Shown here piece after piece: positions 35,862 to 47,177 of a stretch of DNA of 64,000 bases. The position numbers and the translations under genes were made by a program. The first letter of the stretch is position 1. Each line of letters opens with the position of its first letter. This DNA is from Paramecium tetraurelia (taxonomy: Eukaryota > Ciliophora > Oligohymenophorea > Peniculida > Parameciidae): NCBI RefSeq assembly GCF_000165425.1, contig NW_001799045.1, positions 1 through 64,000 on the forward strand, read 5' to 3'. The notes under the pieces are model-generated. The model was not told the DNA's origin and ran no database searches. It was given only the letters and a program-made list of their open reading frames with translations.

Positions 35862-37075
35862 ATGTTTGATGAAGATTATTATCGAAGATTAATAGTTTAA
35901 TCATCAAATTAATCAATGAGAACAATAAATACTGATAGGCCATGGTATCCTAAGATGAAATAAAAACCTGCAGTGAGACCTTTGTTTAGTGAAGATTTTA
36001 AATTCTTTGTATTACCTCCTAATAAGATGATTTCATTATTAAAAAGACATAAAATAACAATTCCAACAGATGAATAGATTAGAGAATTTCTTAGGAATCA
36101 TTCTTTGAAGAATATCGTAAATTATGGAGTCAAATTGTAGAGTAGTACAGAAATAAAAGTGCATCCTCCTTCAGTGATCATTCAAAATCCAAGAAAGAGG
36201 GCAAATACTAAATAATAAATCAACATTAATAAAAAGACAATGAATATCTTACCTATTCGTAATGTAACAGAACCCAGTAAACATTCTACTTCTCAATACA
36301 AACCTTCATGTCATAAAACTTTCAGAATGTATAGGAGTGACTATTGCGATAAAGATGTTTATGGCATGTTAAAGAAATTAAATTTTTCACCTATGCAAAT
36401 GGATGAATCACCAAGACAAACCAAAGAAAACACTAACTTTAACACTTTGCCATCCTAAACATATGTAAAACCAATTGTGCCAAAAAGTGTATTGCCTTAT
36501 CCTCCTCGTTCAAAAAAACAGCTTCGATAATTACTGTTGAGAGCCATTAACAAGATCAAGAAATTGGGTCTGACTATTAAGTATGTGATGCAAAATAAGA
36601 TATTTTCAAAGAAGCCATATGAGAAACCACTTTCAAAACAATTTATTCATGCAGCCAAAAAGAATGAAATAGATGAAGTCTCAAACTTTCTATCAATCAA
36701 TCCTTATCTTGTTTTTGATTTTGATTTTTATAATATGACTGCTCTTCACTGGGCCTGTAAAAAGGGTTATGTTCAACTAGTAGAATTGCTGTTGCAATAC
36801 CATTCTGATGTTGATGGAGTTGATATCCTATACAGAACACCATTAATATTATCTATTGAGGAAAATCATTTGGAAATCACTCATATTCTATTGGCTCACG
36901 GCGCATATCCTTGGAGTACTGCTATTACTGATTTGAAAACTGTCTTAGAATCTAATGAAAAGGCTAAAAATCTCTTGACTAAAGTTAGAAGGGTAATATC
37001 TATTCTCATTATCTATTTTAGTTGCAAATTATGGCCAAATGGACTTAATAAAAAGATTACCTCAGTTTAATATGA
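35862..37075 (+). CDS. Ankyrin-repeat protein (394 aa)
   Basis: The first 225 residues are basic and Pro/Ser/Thr-rich. From about residue 265, ankyrin repeats appear: AAKKNEIDEVSNFLSINPYL, then MTALHWACKKGYVQLVELLL and RTPLILSIEENHLEITHILL, with the classic TALHWA and LLL elements. Two to three repeats, short for this family, so a protein-protein adaptor is likely. One 29-nt intron at 36993-37021 (GTA...TAG) near the C-terminus changes the last residues and brings in TGA at 37073-37075. Confidence 0.85.
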
Positions 37076-37118
37076 TCTTAATTACTTATATTTATAAAAA
37101 AAAATATCTAATAAATAG

Positions 37119-37343
37119 TCACAACTTCCTTCTGCGATATGGAACTGGAGAATAACTTCTAGATATAGCAAACCATTTTTTTCGATTCTCAACTATTTCG
37201 ATATGTTTGCGAAATTCCTTCATTTAATCTTTGAAGTTATAGAAAGGTCTTCTGTCTATTTACGCTAATCTTTTTAGTATCAAATGATTGGCTTCAGAAA
37301 TCTCAACCGAATTAGGGTATTTCCAAGGTTTTAAGGCTTTCAT
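37119..37343 (-). CDS. Small basic protein (74 aa)
   Basis: Intronless ORF reading MKALKPWKYPNSVEISEANH and then a helix with many Lys/Arg (LILKRLAQIDRRPFYNF; FRKHIEIVENRKKW). The pattern 'N-x-x-LLxRL-x-x-I' followed by a basic helix weakly recalls short ciliary proteins of the CFAP97/hemingway type, but I would not name it. Its stop is 43 bp from that of the ankyrin gene. Protein-like composition and a clean start support a real gene. Confidence 0.6.
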
Positions 37344-37413
37344 AATAATTATTTTTATATATAATTTTAGTTGTGCACTTAAATAAATATGTAATACGGA
37401 AAAATCTAATTAA

Positions 37414-37659
37414 ATGGAATATATCTAAGATATTATAATTAATCATCTTCACTTAAAGTATAACCTAAATCTAAGTAATAGCAAATTAAGAATTGCAAGA
37501 GTTACGAAATATAAAAATGATGTTCTGGAGACCAATCTGTTTGTATTAGATATTAACAACCATAAGAATGTATGGTTAAATGGGTATGGACTTGGAAAAG
37601 GTGATTATAAAACTGTTAATAATTAACAATCTAGAAATTCATTTGTTGTATTATATTGA
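37414..37659 (+). CDS. Short ORF of unknown status (81 aa)
   Basis: An open frame of 82 codons with protein-like content (LHLKYNLNLSNSKLRIARVT; LFVLDINNHKNVWLNGYGLG). Other frames of the same DNA are also partly open, and with only TGA as a stop an 80-codon ORF is not rare in AT-rich DNA. It may be a small gene, an exon of something larger, or a remnant. Low confidence. Confidence 0.3.
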
Positions 37660-38114
37660 TAAATAAAATAAAAAAGATAAATATCCCCCAAAAGAAGAAT
37701 GTTCTATTTATTTGTATTAAATGGTGTTTATTTGAGATTAGAGATGCAATAGATTTCTAATAACATAAGAAACTCAAACCCTTGGAATTCATAAAGGTTC
37801 ACTGAAAGCAATAAAATATTAATCTAAAAATAAAATATATTACACTTAAAATAAAATAAAATTATACATTTTAGTAAATAATTTTATACAATTTTGAAGA
37901 ACTTTTGTATATGTCCTAAAATGAGGAAATCAGATGATAATTTATGTGGAAAATTATCAATATTTAATTGATTTCTTTTTAAACCTTTTTTGAAATATGA
38001 GAGACTAAAATCCATAATTTATTCAAAACATTTGATGTTTCTCATTAACTACATATGATATTTTTTGTGTAATACATTTAGTCTTATAAATAAATATAAA
38101 TATTTATATTAATA
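37660..38114. other. AT-rich intergenic region
   Basis: 455 bp upstream of the cNMP-binding protein gene; no gene or repeat recognised. Confidence 0.4.
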
Positions 38115-39639
38115 ATGTTTTATGAACACTTAAAATAAGTATTTTGTTAGAGATAGAAAAAAAAGGAAAGTGTTGACTAAATTAGTAAAATAGTGGCAGA
38201 TCTTAAGTTTTTTAAAGAGAAAAGAGAAATATTTGACAGCATTTTGTATTATCAAATGTTGAAAAAGTTAAATTTAATAGAAACAAAATAAGAAGATGTT
38301 TTATTTCATTATGGTATAGACATGATAATAACTAATTAGGATCTAATAACGTTGAGTTGTTTTATATTATAATGTAGGGAAAAGTTGCGATCTTATGCCC
38401 GAAAAATAGAATGATAAGTCATAAATAGATTTTGGATGAGTATCATTAAAGTGATGTTTAAGGGAGTCCAAAATCTTCAAATGACTCGTTGAAAGATATT
38501 ATCATATAATAGGCATATTCAAACTTTTTGGGAATGAAGAACTTAAAACAGTTTGATTAAGATGCAATTATAGATGAATATAATCATAATCCAAACAACT
38601 TTTAAGTTGATAAAGCATTGGATCAATTAATTAAAAAGAGATTTCCCAGTTTGAAGATTGTAAATATGTGTCAATAAGGTGATCAATTTGGAGAAATAGC
38701 ATTAATAGGGCATGTAAGAAGAACAGCAACAGTTCTATGTGTGACTGATTGTTTACTCTTAACACTAACAAATAATGACTTTTAAAATATTCTATAACAA
38801 TATCATTAATAAGTAAGAAATGAAAAGATTTAATTGTTGAGAAATTATTCACTGTTTAGATAATTATCTGATGGTAAATTAAAAGGAATGATCGAACACA
38901 TTATAGTATAAAAGTTTTCTATTTTTTCAGTGATATATTATGAAAACTCAATACCAGAATATATTTACTTCATAAAGTCAGGAGAAGTTGAATTGCTAAA
39001 GGTAGTCAATAAGAATAAGCAAATATCAATTTCTCTTTTGCAAGTGGGTTGTGTATTTGGACATTAAGATATTGGACACTAATAATTTCGATAGTACAGA
39101 GCCATTTCAAAGTCATGCTAATGTGAATTATACATGATTCCTGTCAATATAGTCTTATAATTTGATTAATAAAACGAGAATAATCAAGCAGAGAAAGAGT
39201 TTCATTAATCTAGATTAAAGAGATTGTTGAGTGATCGTATGTCTCTTCATGATAGGAAAAAACAAAATGTGTCTCCGTAATCAATTGAGGAAAGATACAA
39301 GGGAGACAAAGATTATGAATCTTTTCTAAGCTATGCATTTGCTACAAAGAGGTATAATAAATTTAATATAGAGTTCTTTCGCCAAAGCATAAAAAACTCA
39401 TTTCTGAGCCATTTATTCCATTTTTTGAATTAAATCATTCTAAACAAAAGAAATTCAGACAACACACTTCACTCTCGAAAAACTAAAGTGTTGAAAAATA
39501 AACCCTTCATAACTTAGATCATTTCAATAATTCTAAGAATTAATTAATAACAACTCAAGTTAATTATCATAGACATCTCTTCAGTCCAAGAACAACTAAA
39601 AGACATTTGGATACATTTATGCCATTTAAAAGATTATGA
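38115..39639 (+). CDS. Double cyclic-nucleotide-binding-domain protein (492 aa)
   Basis: Two cNMP-binding folds. The first begins around DVLFHYGSNNVELFYIIMQG and ends with GDQFGEIALIGHVRRTATVL, which holds the phosphate-binding-cassette pattern (GE-x-A-L-x-x-x-x-RTA), but it carries an insertion of roughly 85 residues between the two halves. The second (YIYFIKSGEVELLKVV ... GCVFGHQDIG) lacks the Arg of a cassette and is degenerate. There is no kinase or channel part, so a free-standing sensor or regulatory subunit is likely; ciliates have many of these. Introns: 38314-38339 and a 20-nt one, 39352-39371, both GTA...TAG. The start at 38115 is the first ATG in frame. Confidence 0.85.
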
Positions 39640-39782
39640 TCTATTCAATATTATTGAAATACATTCATATTCAAACCAACTATAGAATTCTAATTATAAA
39701 TGAGGAAACGGTTTACAAAAATAACAAAATTAATACATTCTACTAAATTTATATTAACAATTTCTAAATAACAATAAATCAT

Positions 39783-41656
39783 TCATTTTTTTAACAATTT
39801 ATGTCTTTTATAAATCTTTCTCATAATCATTGGAATTTATTTTGGTTAATTTTCATTTTAGGTTTCATCTTCATTTAAATCTAATTCATCATCATCATCT
39901 TCATCCATACTCAAATCTATTTCATCCTCATCTGAAAAGTTTCCTTTTTGTAATTCTTTCTCGAACAATTCATCTGCAAATGCATCCTCACTTGTTATAC
40001 TACTTTTTCTTTAAGGTTTGCTTTATTATTTAAGTTTATTGTCCTATTATCTTTATTTTTCATATTTTAGTTTAAACTATTCTTCATTAATAACAGATCC
40101 TGATAAATTAGATATTCTATTTGTAACTCTATTTTTTGCTTCTACAAATTTTGCCAAAAATGCACTTTATGAATATTCCAAAAGAGGATTAACCTTCTAT
40201 GAAATATTTTGATCTTTATCCAAAATCTACTTGGCAATCTATTGTGCTTTATTATGATAATGTGAAGTAAATGCTTTGATTTCATTCAAAAATGATGAAG
40301 CTCCTGAAAATAAAGGATCTCTTTTGTAATATTGATACTCCTAATCTTCATTGGTCTCTTCCAACAATTATGGTATTTCTATGCAAAGCTTTTGAACACA
40401 AATCAATGCGGTAATTGTGAATGATAGATTAGAATGCATTGATACTTGTAGTAATCTCTTAATGATTGCTTTTTATCTAACAATTTCATTATCTTGTTTT
40501 ATAGATAAAAATAACAAATCAAAGAATAACTCGCCTAAGCTTGTGCTTTGAATTTCCTAGGATAACAACTAAAAATATATTATAATAAAGATACAATTTC
40601 ATAAAGACTTCTATAAAAGTGAGCATTGAGATCTGAAATTTAATACACAAAATAGAGAGTCTAGATCTTTATTTTAAAGTTGTCTGATGTTGCAATTAAT
40701 TTATATATGAGTTTTTCATTTTCCTTATATAATTCTTTTAATTAATCTAAAAATGATTGTCCATATGGAAGTGTCTTATTAATTCCCTTTAAAATCTGAC
40801 TAAATAATTTTGAGCATTTTTAATCAGCTTATGGAATCTTCATGATCTTTTTGAAAAAGATGAAGAAAATTTTAAGCATATATGCTACACTGCTGGTTTC
40901 TTGAGTTTATAAATTGATGGTGTTAATAAAATTAAGGCAATAGTACTAAGCATCTTGGGATAAATTGGGTCTATACATGAATCCATAAGCCTCTTTTAAG
41001 AATGGATAAGTTAATGCAGGTTTTTTCTAGTATTAATAAGAAATATTACTGATAATTCTCCCGAAAGTTTCTTTGTTAGTAAAGTGACTAAAGTTTTCTC
41101 TTTGTCTCCGAATTTGTTGACAAGTTCCTTAACTAATTCCTTTGTATAGATTGGATGAGCACAATGCAATTCAAGCATCATTAAAATAATTTGTCTTCGC
41201 ACATATGGTAAAACATCTTCGGAAGCCTTGATGAGAATTTCACAGGTCTTTATTAACACTTAGTTAATTCCATGCCAATAATATTTCTATAATTCATCTG
41301 TTAAGTTGGATTCTTCAAAATTGCATGGAACACCTCTCTTTAAAATTAAATGAACAAATAAATCCTTTAGTTAAAATAAGGCTTTTAAGCTTTTCTCCCT
41401 TGAAGGTAATGCAGCCTAAACATATTAAAAATGGGTATACAATTTCTAGTAGTTTATTTAATGAGCCTAATGCATGATCTGGGTGTTCTTTAATTGATAT
41501 TGACAAGGCTGATATTTTATCTGCAATGGTTCCTGAATGAAGTAACTTCTGCATCAATTATGTATCAGAGGCTGGCTTGTCCCTCCTTATTTTCTTCTCC
41601 TAATACTCATATAGTTTTTAGGCATGATTAAAAGAATCCTCAATTTTTTTTACCAT
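39783..41656 (-). CDS. NOC1/MAK21/CEBPZ family ribosome-biogenesis protein (599 aa)
   Basis: The protein is an alpha-solenoid with the CBF/Mak21 signature: RDPLFSGASSFLNEIKAFTS followed by HYHNKAQQIAKQIL, matching the 'RdP.fs.a....lwEl..l..HyHp.v' motif of the family, then PLLEYSQSAFLAKFVEAKN and an acidic C-terminal tail (DLSMDEDDDDELDLNEDE). NOC1 proteins act with NOC2 in early 60S pre-ribosome maturation in the nucleolus. It is shorter than yeast Mak21 (about 1000 aa), mostly lacking the N-terminal extension. Three introns, 41416-41440, 41027-41049 and 40569-40594 (all TAG), give exactly 600 codons. Confidence 0.85.
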
Positions 41657-41670
41657 AATTTATATTAATT

Positions 41671-42700
41671 ATGGAATCGGATCGATTGAGTTAATCTATC
41701 AAATTTGAAATAGAACAAAAATAAATCAAATAAAAGGCTCAACTCCTGTCTATCATAGACAAAGAGTTGTTATCGATCAAAGAAAAGTTAGCCAATCAAG
41801 TCTTCGAAGATAATAACAATATACTGAAATACAATCTTAAATTGCTCCAATTGGAAAAAAAAAATGCTGAAAAACACGATATTATGGTTGAATAAGAAAT
41901 GATTCTCAGAAAATAAGCTACAATAGTGGAGAAATAATAAAAGGCTTAAGTCTAAAATGAGTAAAAGGAAATTCAACAAATTAATAAGGATGATAAAGAA
42001 GAGATAAGCATTACTTAAGATTTAACTGTTGAAATAGAAGGGTTAAGAACAAGAAATTTATATTTATCTCATAAATTATCTTAATTGTTATTCTACTTTG
42101 TAGATTTGCAATTATATGATAAAGAATTTGCAAAATAAGTTGCGCTTGATGATTTCCCAATTGATTAGCTTTACAAACCGAGTCTGTCACAACCAATGAA
42201 CTTGTTTTTAAATATAGAAGACAATGAGAAAAAAAAATTAGAAGCAATTATTAAATCAAAAGTATCTTTATTAAATATCATTTGGAAGTCTTGTTAAAAT
42301 AATAAAAAATAGAAATTGAACAGTTATAATAAAAAAATAAGAAATTAGAGAAACAGTTATTTTTTTAAGACCAAAGCACAGAGATAAAACCTGATTAATA
42401 AAAAAGGACTGTATTTACATACGAAGACGAACACTTTGAAGATTAGTAGTACTTAGAACAATTATCACAACTAAAAAGAGTAAGTATTTACATTTGAAAT
42501 AGGATAATCAACCGAAATGCAAAACATTGAATGATATCATATTGAAAAAGAGAAAATATAGTTTTGATACTGCATAGCCAGCATTAGATTTTTATAAATT
42601 GAACAGAAGATTAATAGCAGAGAGATTCCAATAGCCATCACTATAATTTGTAAATTACTAAAAATTTAGAATTCACTCCTAGTCAATTAAAAATTAATGA
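41671..42700 (+). CDS. Unrecognised coiled-coil protein with one unresolved frame change
   Basis: Highly helical, Gln/Lys/Glu-rich product of about 327 residues. The N-terminal half reads in one frame to EDNEKKKLEAIIKSK (about 42260) and the C-terminal half in another from VLLKQQKIEIEQLQQ (about 42285). A GTATCT donor lies at the junction, but the nearest AG (ggaag) gives the wrong frame, so either a non-standard acceptor or a one-base error is present. A second intron, 42480-42502, is normal (GTAAG...TAG) and leads to DNQPKCKTLNDIILKK and TGA at 42698. The start codon is only 14 bp from the divergent NOC1 start. Confidence 0.6.
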
Positions 42701-42872
42701 AGTAGTATTATTATTATTAATTAAATTAATAATAATGATGCTTTTATAATCTTATACTATTCTTTTAGATATTAGTTCTTATCATATATTATATTGTTTA
42801 TCATAGACAAATAGAACTTGAATGCTTTCGAGGTTTTTTTAATTGGTTATTAAAATTATTTCTTGATTAATA

Positions 42873-43424
42873 ATGGGAGGAGCTTTTGGAAAAAGGAAAG
42901 TATAAGTATTGGTAGTCGGTTTGGATAATTCAGGGAAAACAAGTATCATAAATGCACTGAAAAATGAGAAAAATGCAACAGTGGCCCCCACAGTTGGTTT
43001 TAATAAGGATTCTGTAGAGAAATTTAACTTGAACTTTTAATTCTCTGATATGAGTGGACAGAATTAATATAGAGGAATGTGGGAATAGTACGCAACAAAA
43101 GTATTAGAAGATTGATATAGATAGATTGATGGTCTTATTTTTGTCATAGATTCATCTGATAAAATCCGATTTGGCATAGCTCTTGATGAATTCAAATTGC
43201 TATTGGAGACTCCAGGATTCAGTAAAGACCTACCGATTCTTGTTTATGCTAATAAATAGGATTCTCCAGATGCACAAAATCCATAATTTTTTATTGATTA
43301 TCTGGAATTGAAGTAGTACAAGAATCCTTCTTAATGTTTTGCAGGAAGTGCTAAGACTGGAGTTGGTTTGGATCAAGGACTCGAGTGGTTAAGTGCCAAG
43401 ATTTAGCAGGTCAAACCAAAATGA
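42873..43424 (+). CDS. ARL6: ARL6/BBS3 small GTPase (175 aa)
   Basis: All GTPase motifs are present: G1 GLDNSGKT, switch I Thr in APTVGF, switch II DMSGQ, G4 ANKQD, G5 AGSAKTG. DMSGQ in place of the WDLGGQ of other ARFs, followed by YRGMWEQY, is characteristic of ARL6. ARL6-GTP recruits the BBSome to membranes for ciliary cargo export. A single 24-nt intron at 43101-43124 (GTA...TAG) interrupts the gene just after switch II; it is a multiple of three and carries an in-frame TGA, so unspliced mRNA would stop. Length equals the family norm (about 186). Confidence 0.9.
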
Positions 43425-43573
43425 GATGCTTTTTATTCAAATTTTGGATTAATATTTTACATTACTAATCATCTTGTATAAGTGTTTGAGTGTAAAACTA
43501 ATTTCTTGATTGCTCATTATTCTAAAATGAGAAAGCATAAAATTAAAAGTTGTCGTTATAAATTTAAATATAA

Positions 43574-46500
43574 ATGATAGACAGTGAAACATTTTTTGCA
43601 AAATACTTGTTGTCGCCAAGACTCTAACATACTGAATCTGACTAAAGACTTATATCCCTTAATGCTGCCCAAATTAGATTATCTCCAGATAGAAAGATAA
43701 AATCCTCTTTTCTTTAGGATGAAATGTCATTCACTTCTAAGAATTCTTAATTGCTCAGTCAAACCATCAGATCACTACTCAAAAACAGTTGGGACTTTGT
43801 TGAAACTGTTCGAGAAAAGAACTTAATTGATCCTCATTTACAATATCATTTAAGGAAATTCAAAAATGATCATGAAAGTGTCAGCGACCTTGTAAACAGA
43901 AAGGTTTTCGACAATATCGAGCATCTAAATTAATACAAGGATTAGATTAATTCTTTGTAATAGGAAATAGTGAACTTGAATGAAAAATGCAAACACAGAA
44001 AAGTATGTTTAAAAAAATTGAATGATATTTTAAATAGGAAAGATGATGAACTATTGCAATTGAATCAATAATTATAAACATTTTAGACAGAAAATTAAGC
44101 ATTAAAAAACCAACAGGAAGAACTAAATTGTTAAAATATCCAATTAATTGAAGAACTATAAAATGTAATAAGTTCCTCGTAATAAACAATCAATTAACTC
44201 AATTTGAAAATCAGAGAAGGAGAAACTCATTATGAGTAGTTAAAATCAGATAAAGATTATGAAATTTAAATTCAATTAAGTCAAACTGATAAATTAGAAG
44301 AAGAATACGATTCCCTCAAATTGAAACTCAAGAAATAAGAATCTTAAATAGGCCTATTGATTGAAAAAAACCAAGAACAAAAATTTGAAATTGAATCACT
44401 CAACGCCTCATAAGTTTAGAATAAAGATTAAATCAAATTAAATGAAGCTGAAATTAAGAGATTAAAAGATTTATGTGCATTTTAAGAAGAATAACTGAAT
44501 TAATATTGTAATCAATAAACATAGACTCTCTTACAATTTACATAAAGATAGAATGAATTGACACAATAATTTAATCAGAAGTAAAATGACCTACTATCAT
44601 AAATTGCATAGTAAGAAAATGAAAAAGCAGAATTATAAGGAAAACTTACTTCATTCATTTAAAAGGAAGCTTAATTGCATAAAAAAATCTAGCAGTTCGA
44701 GGATAGTTAAACTGAGCTTGAATAAACCAAAAACTCATACTATGAAACAATCCAATAATAAAAGAAGTAAATCACTCTATTGACATCACAATGTTAATAA
44801 TATCTTTCAGAATTGGAAAATAATCAAAATGAATAAACTATCTAACAACTACAAAATCAGTTATCATAATCTAAAGTTACGATTAATGATTTAAACAATA
44901 AAATTAAGGAAGAAGAATAAAAGTTAGAAAAATTGAAATAATAAAAGGATGATGACATATTTGCACAATTAAATTAAATCTACAAATTAGAAGAAGAATT
45001 GGAAACTCTAAAATAAAAATTAAAGAAATCAGACTCCTAATTAGTCATTACATCTGAAAAGAATCATGAACTTAAAGAGGAAGTTGAGTCATTAAATGCT
45101 GAATCACTAACTTTGAAAGATTAGATAAAGCTTAATGATTTAGAACTTAAAAGACTAAAAGACTTAACTTTAGTTTAAGAGGAATAATTAAACGTTTATT
45201 GCAACTAATAAGCATAAACTTATTAATAATTTAGTGCTAGATAAAATGAATAAGTTCAATAATTTAATACAAAGTAAAATGAATTGTTAGAGTAGATTGC
45301 TACTTAATAAAAAGATTATGCTGATTTATAAGGAAAACTATCTTAGATTATGTAAAAAGAGATTCTATCACATTAAAAAATTAAAATTCTAGAAGATTAA
45401 GTAAATGAACTTGAAGAATTAAATAAGAATTTACTTGAAACCAATACAAAATAGAAAAAACAATTAAGTAATCTTAATTAAGTGTGCTAATAAAATGACG
45501 TTTAATTGGAACAATAATAATTGGAAAGGTAAAATTTAGAAGAAGCTATTCAATAAAATAAATAAAAACTAAAATAACTTGAAGATAAACTAAATTAATC
45601 TAATTTAATTATTACGTAATATGAATAATAACTGAATGATTAGCAACTGTAACTATCTATCCTTAATCAAACTCAACAAGAATTGTAATAATATTAATAA
45701 AAAGTCTAAATTTTAAACAATAATTTGGATGAATCAAGAGTTTAAGCAGAGTCTATATCAAAATAGAAGGAGGATCTAGTAGTATAACTTTAGAATACAA
45801 TACATACAAATAGTTAATTATAATAATTCAATAAAACACTTGAAAATCAATAAAAATTGATTGAAAATAATTATTCAAGTTTGACTTAAGAAAATAGAAG
45901 ACTTTAAAATTAATTAAGTGAATCTATTTGTGTAAGTAAATAAAAAGAACTTGAAAATTAAGAATTACAGAAATTAAATGAAACTTTTAATTAATAAATA
46001 TCCTAATTATAACATCAATTTACTCAATTAGAATAATCATATCATCAAATAGAGTCAGATAAAAATGTTATGAATTAATAATTGAGTGATAATTCCCACT
46101 TCTTGGAGTAATCTATGGTAGAAAATGAAAGTAAATTAACAAAATTATAGACATAAAATTAAAATCTGAAGGAGGAAATAAAATAGTTAAAAAAAAATTA
46201 GAATGAAAAAGAACATCAATTTGCATAGACAGTTAAACAGTATCATTAAAAACATTAAGGTATGATAACAATTTTAATTATTTTAGAACATAATACAAAA
46301 ATGAGCGAGATCAATAAATTATTAAAGGAAAGAAACGAGGAAATATAAAAAATGAAGTTGTAAATGGATGATGCTTAAATAAAATCGTAGTTACTTAAGA
46401 TGAAAGGTAATTTATTAATCTATTTTAGATGAAACATATAGAAGATTATTAAATAGAATAATAAAATCAATTGATCCATTTTGTGATACAAAAAAGATTA

Positions 46501-46649
46501 ATGATGTAGATACTCTACTTGAAACTGCAGTTGAAAAGGTTCAAACCCTTGTTAAACTCAAAAGAAGAAATAAAGAGAATGATGAATTTTCTTTAAATAG
46601 TTAAAAAGAACCATTTAATTTGGAATTGTCTCAAATAGTATAAAATTGA
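43574..46649 (+). CDS. Very long coiled-coil protein with an internal duplication (about 1010 aa)
   Basis: After a 140-residue N-terminal region with some aromatic residues (LLKNSWDFVETVREKNLIDP) the protein is a nearly unbroken coiled coil rich in Gln, Glu, Asn and Leu. A block beginning LEEEYDSLKLKLKK (44294) recurs 231 residues later as LEEELETLKQKLKK (44987), both followed by a shared pattern NEAEIKRLKDL / NDLELKRLKDL and EEQL-x-x-YCNQQ. Introns: 46407-46428 (22 nt, needed for the frame) and a 27-nt GTATG...TTTTAG at 46260-46286 that is a multiple of three and probably also removed (1008 aa spliced, 1017 unspliced). A structural rod is likely; family unknown. Confidence 0.78.
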
Positions 46650-47177
46650 TTAAATTATCAAATAAAATTCATTTCAATTAAGAATTAATTTATATTCTTC
46701 AATAAATGTAATTACATTCTTTTGTAAAATTATTTGCTATCCTATATCACTAATCGAAAATGCTAATATCTTTTTTATAATTTAAATAAAAATTATAAAT
46801 TGCAGTTTGATCCTTAACAATAAAGTATTTAGAATAAAAATTGTATTAATTGTTCATTAAAAAGATAACTTAAGATATAAATTTGAATTTATTAACTTAT
46901 CCGAGCTTAGTATTAAGAAGATTTTTAAAGAAATCTCGAATCTGACCTTTAAATCAATTAGGATTGACAAAGAGCTGTAAATTTAATGCTTGACTCAAAT
47001 AGAAATGAGAAAATATTTGTATGTATCAAATAATTATTCTATGTGTATATATATAACAGTGAATATCCTATTTTATTGCTCTGACTGTTGAATTTCAAAT
47101 CTTTTGTGCTAATACATAGTTTATAAATTATTCTGTAGTTTTTAAATATTGAAAATTAAATAAGAAAGTAAATTATA
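46650..47177. other. Intergenic, no gene seen
   Basis: 528 bp of AT-rich DNA between tandem genes; no RNA gene or repeat recognised. Confidence 0.4.
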
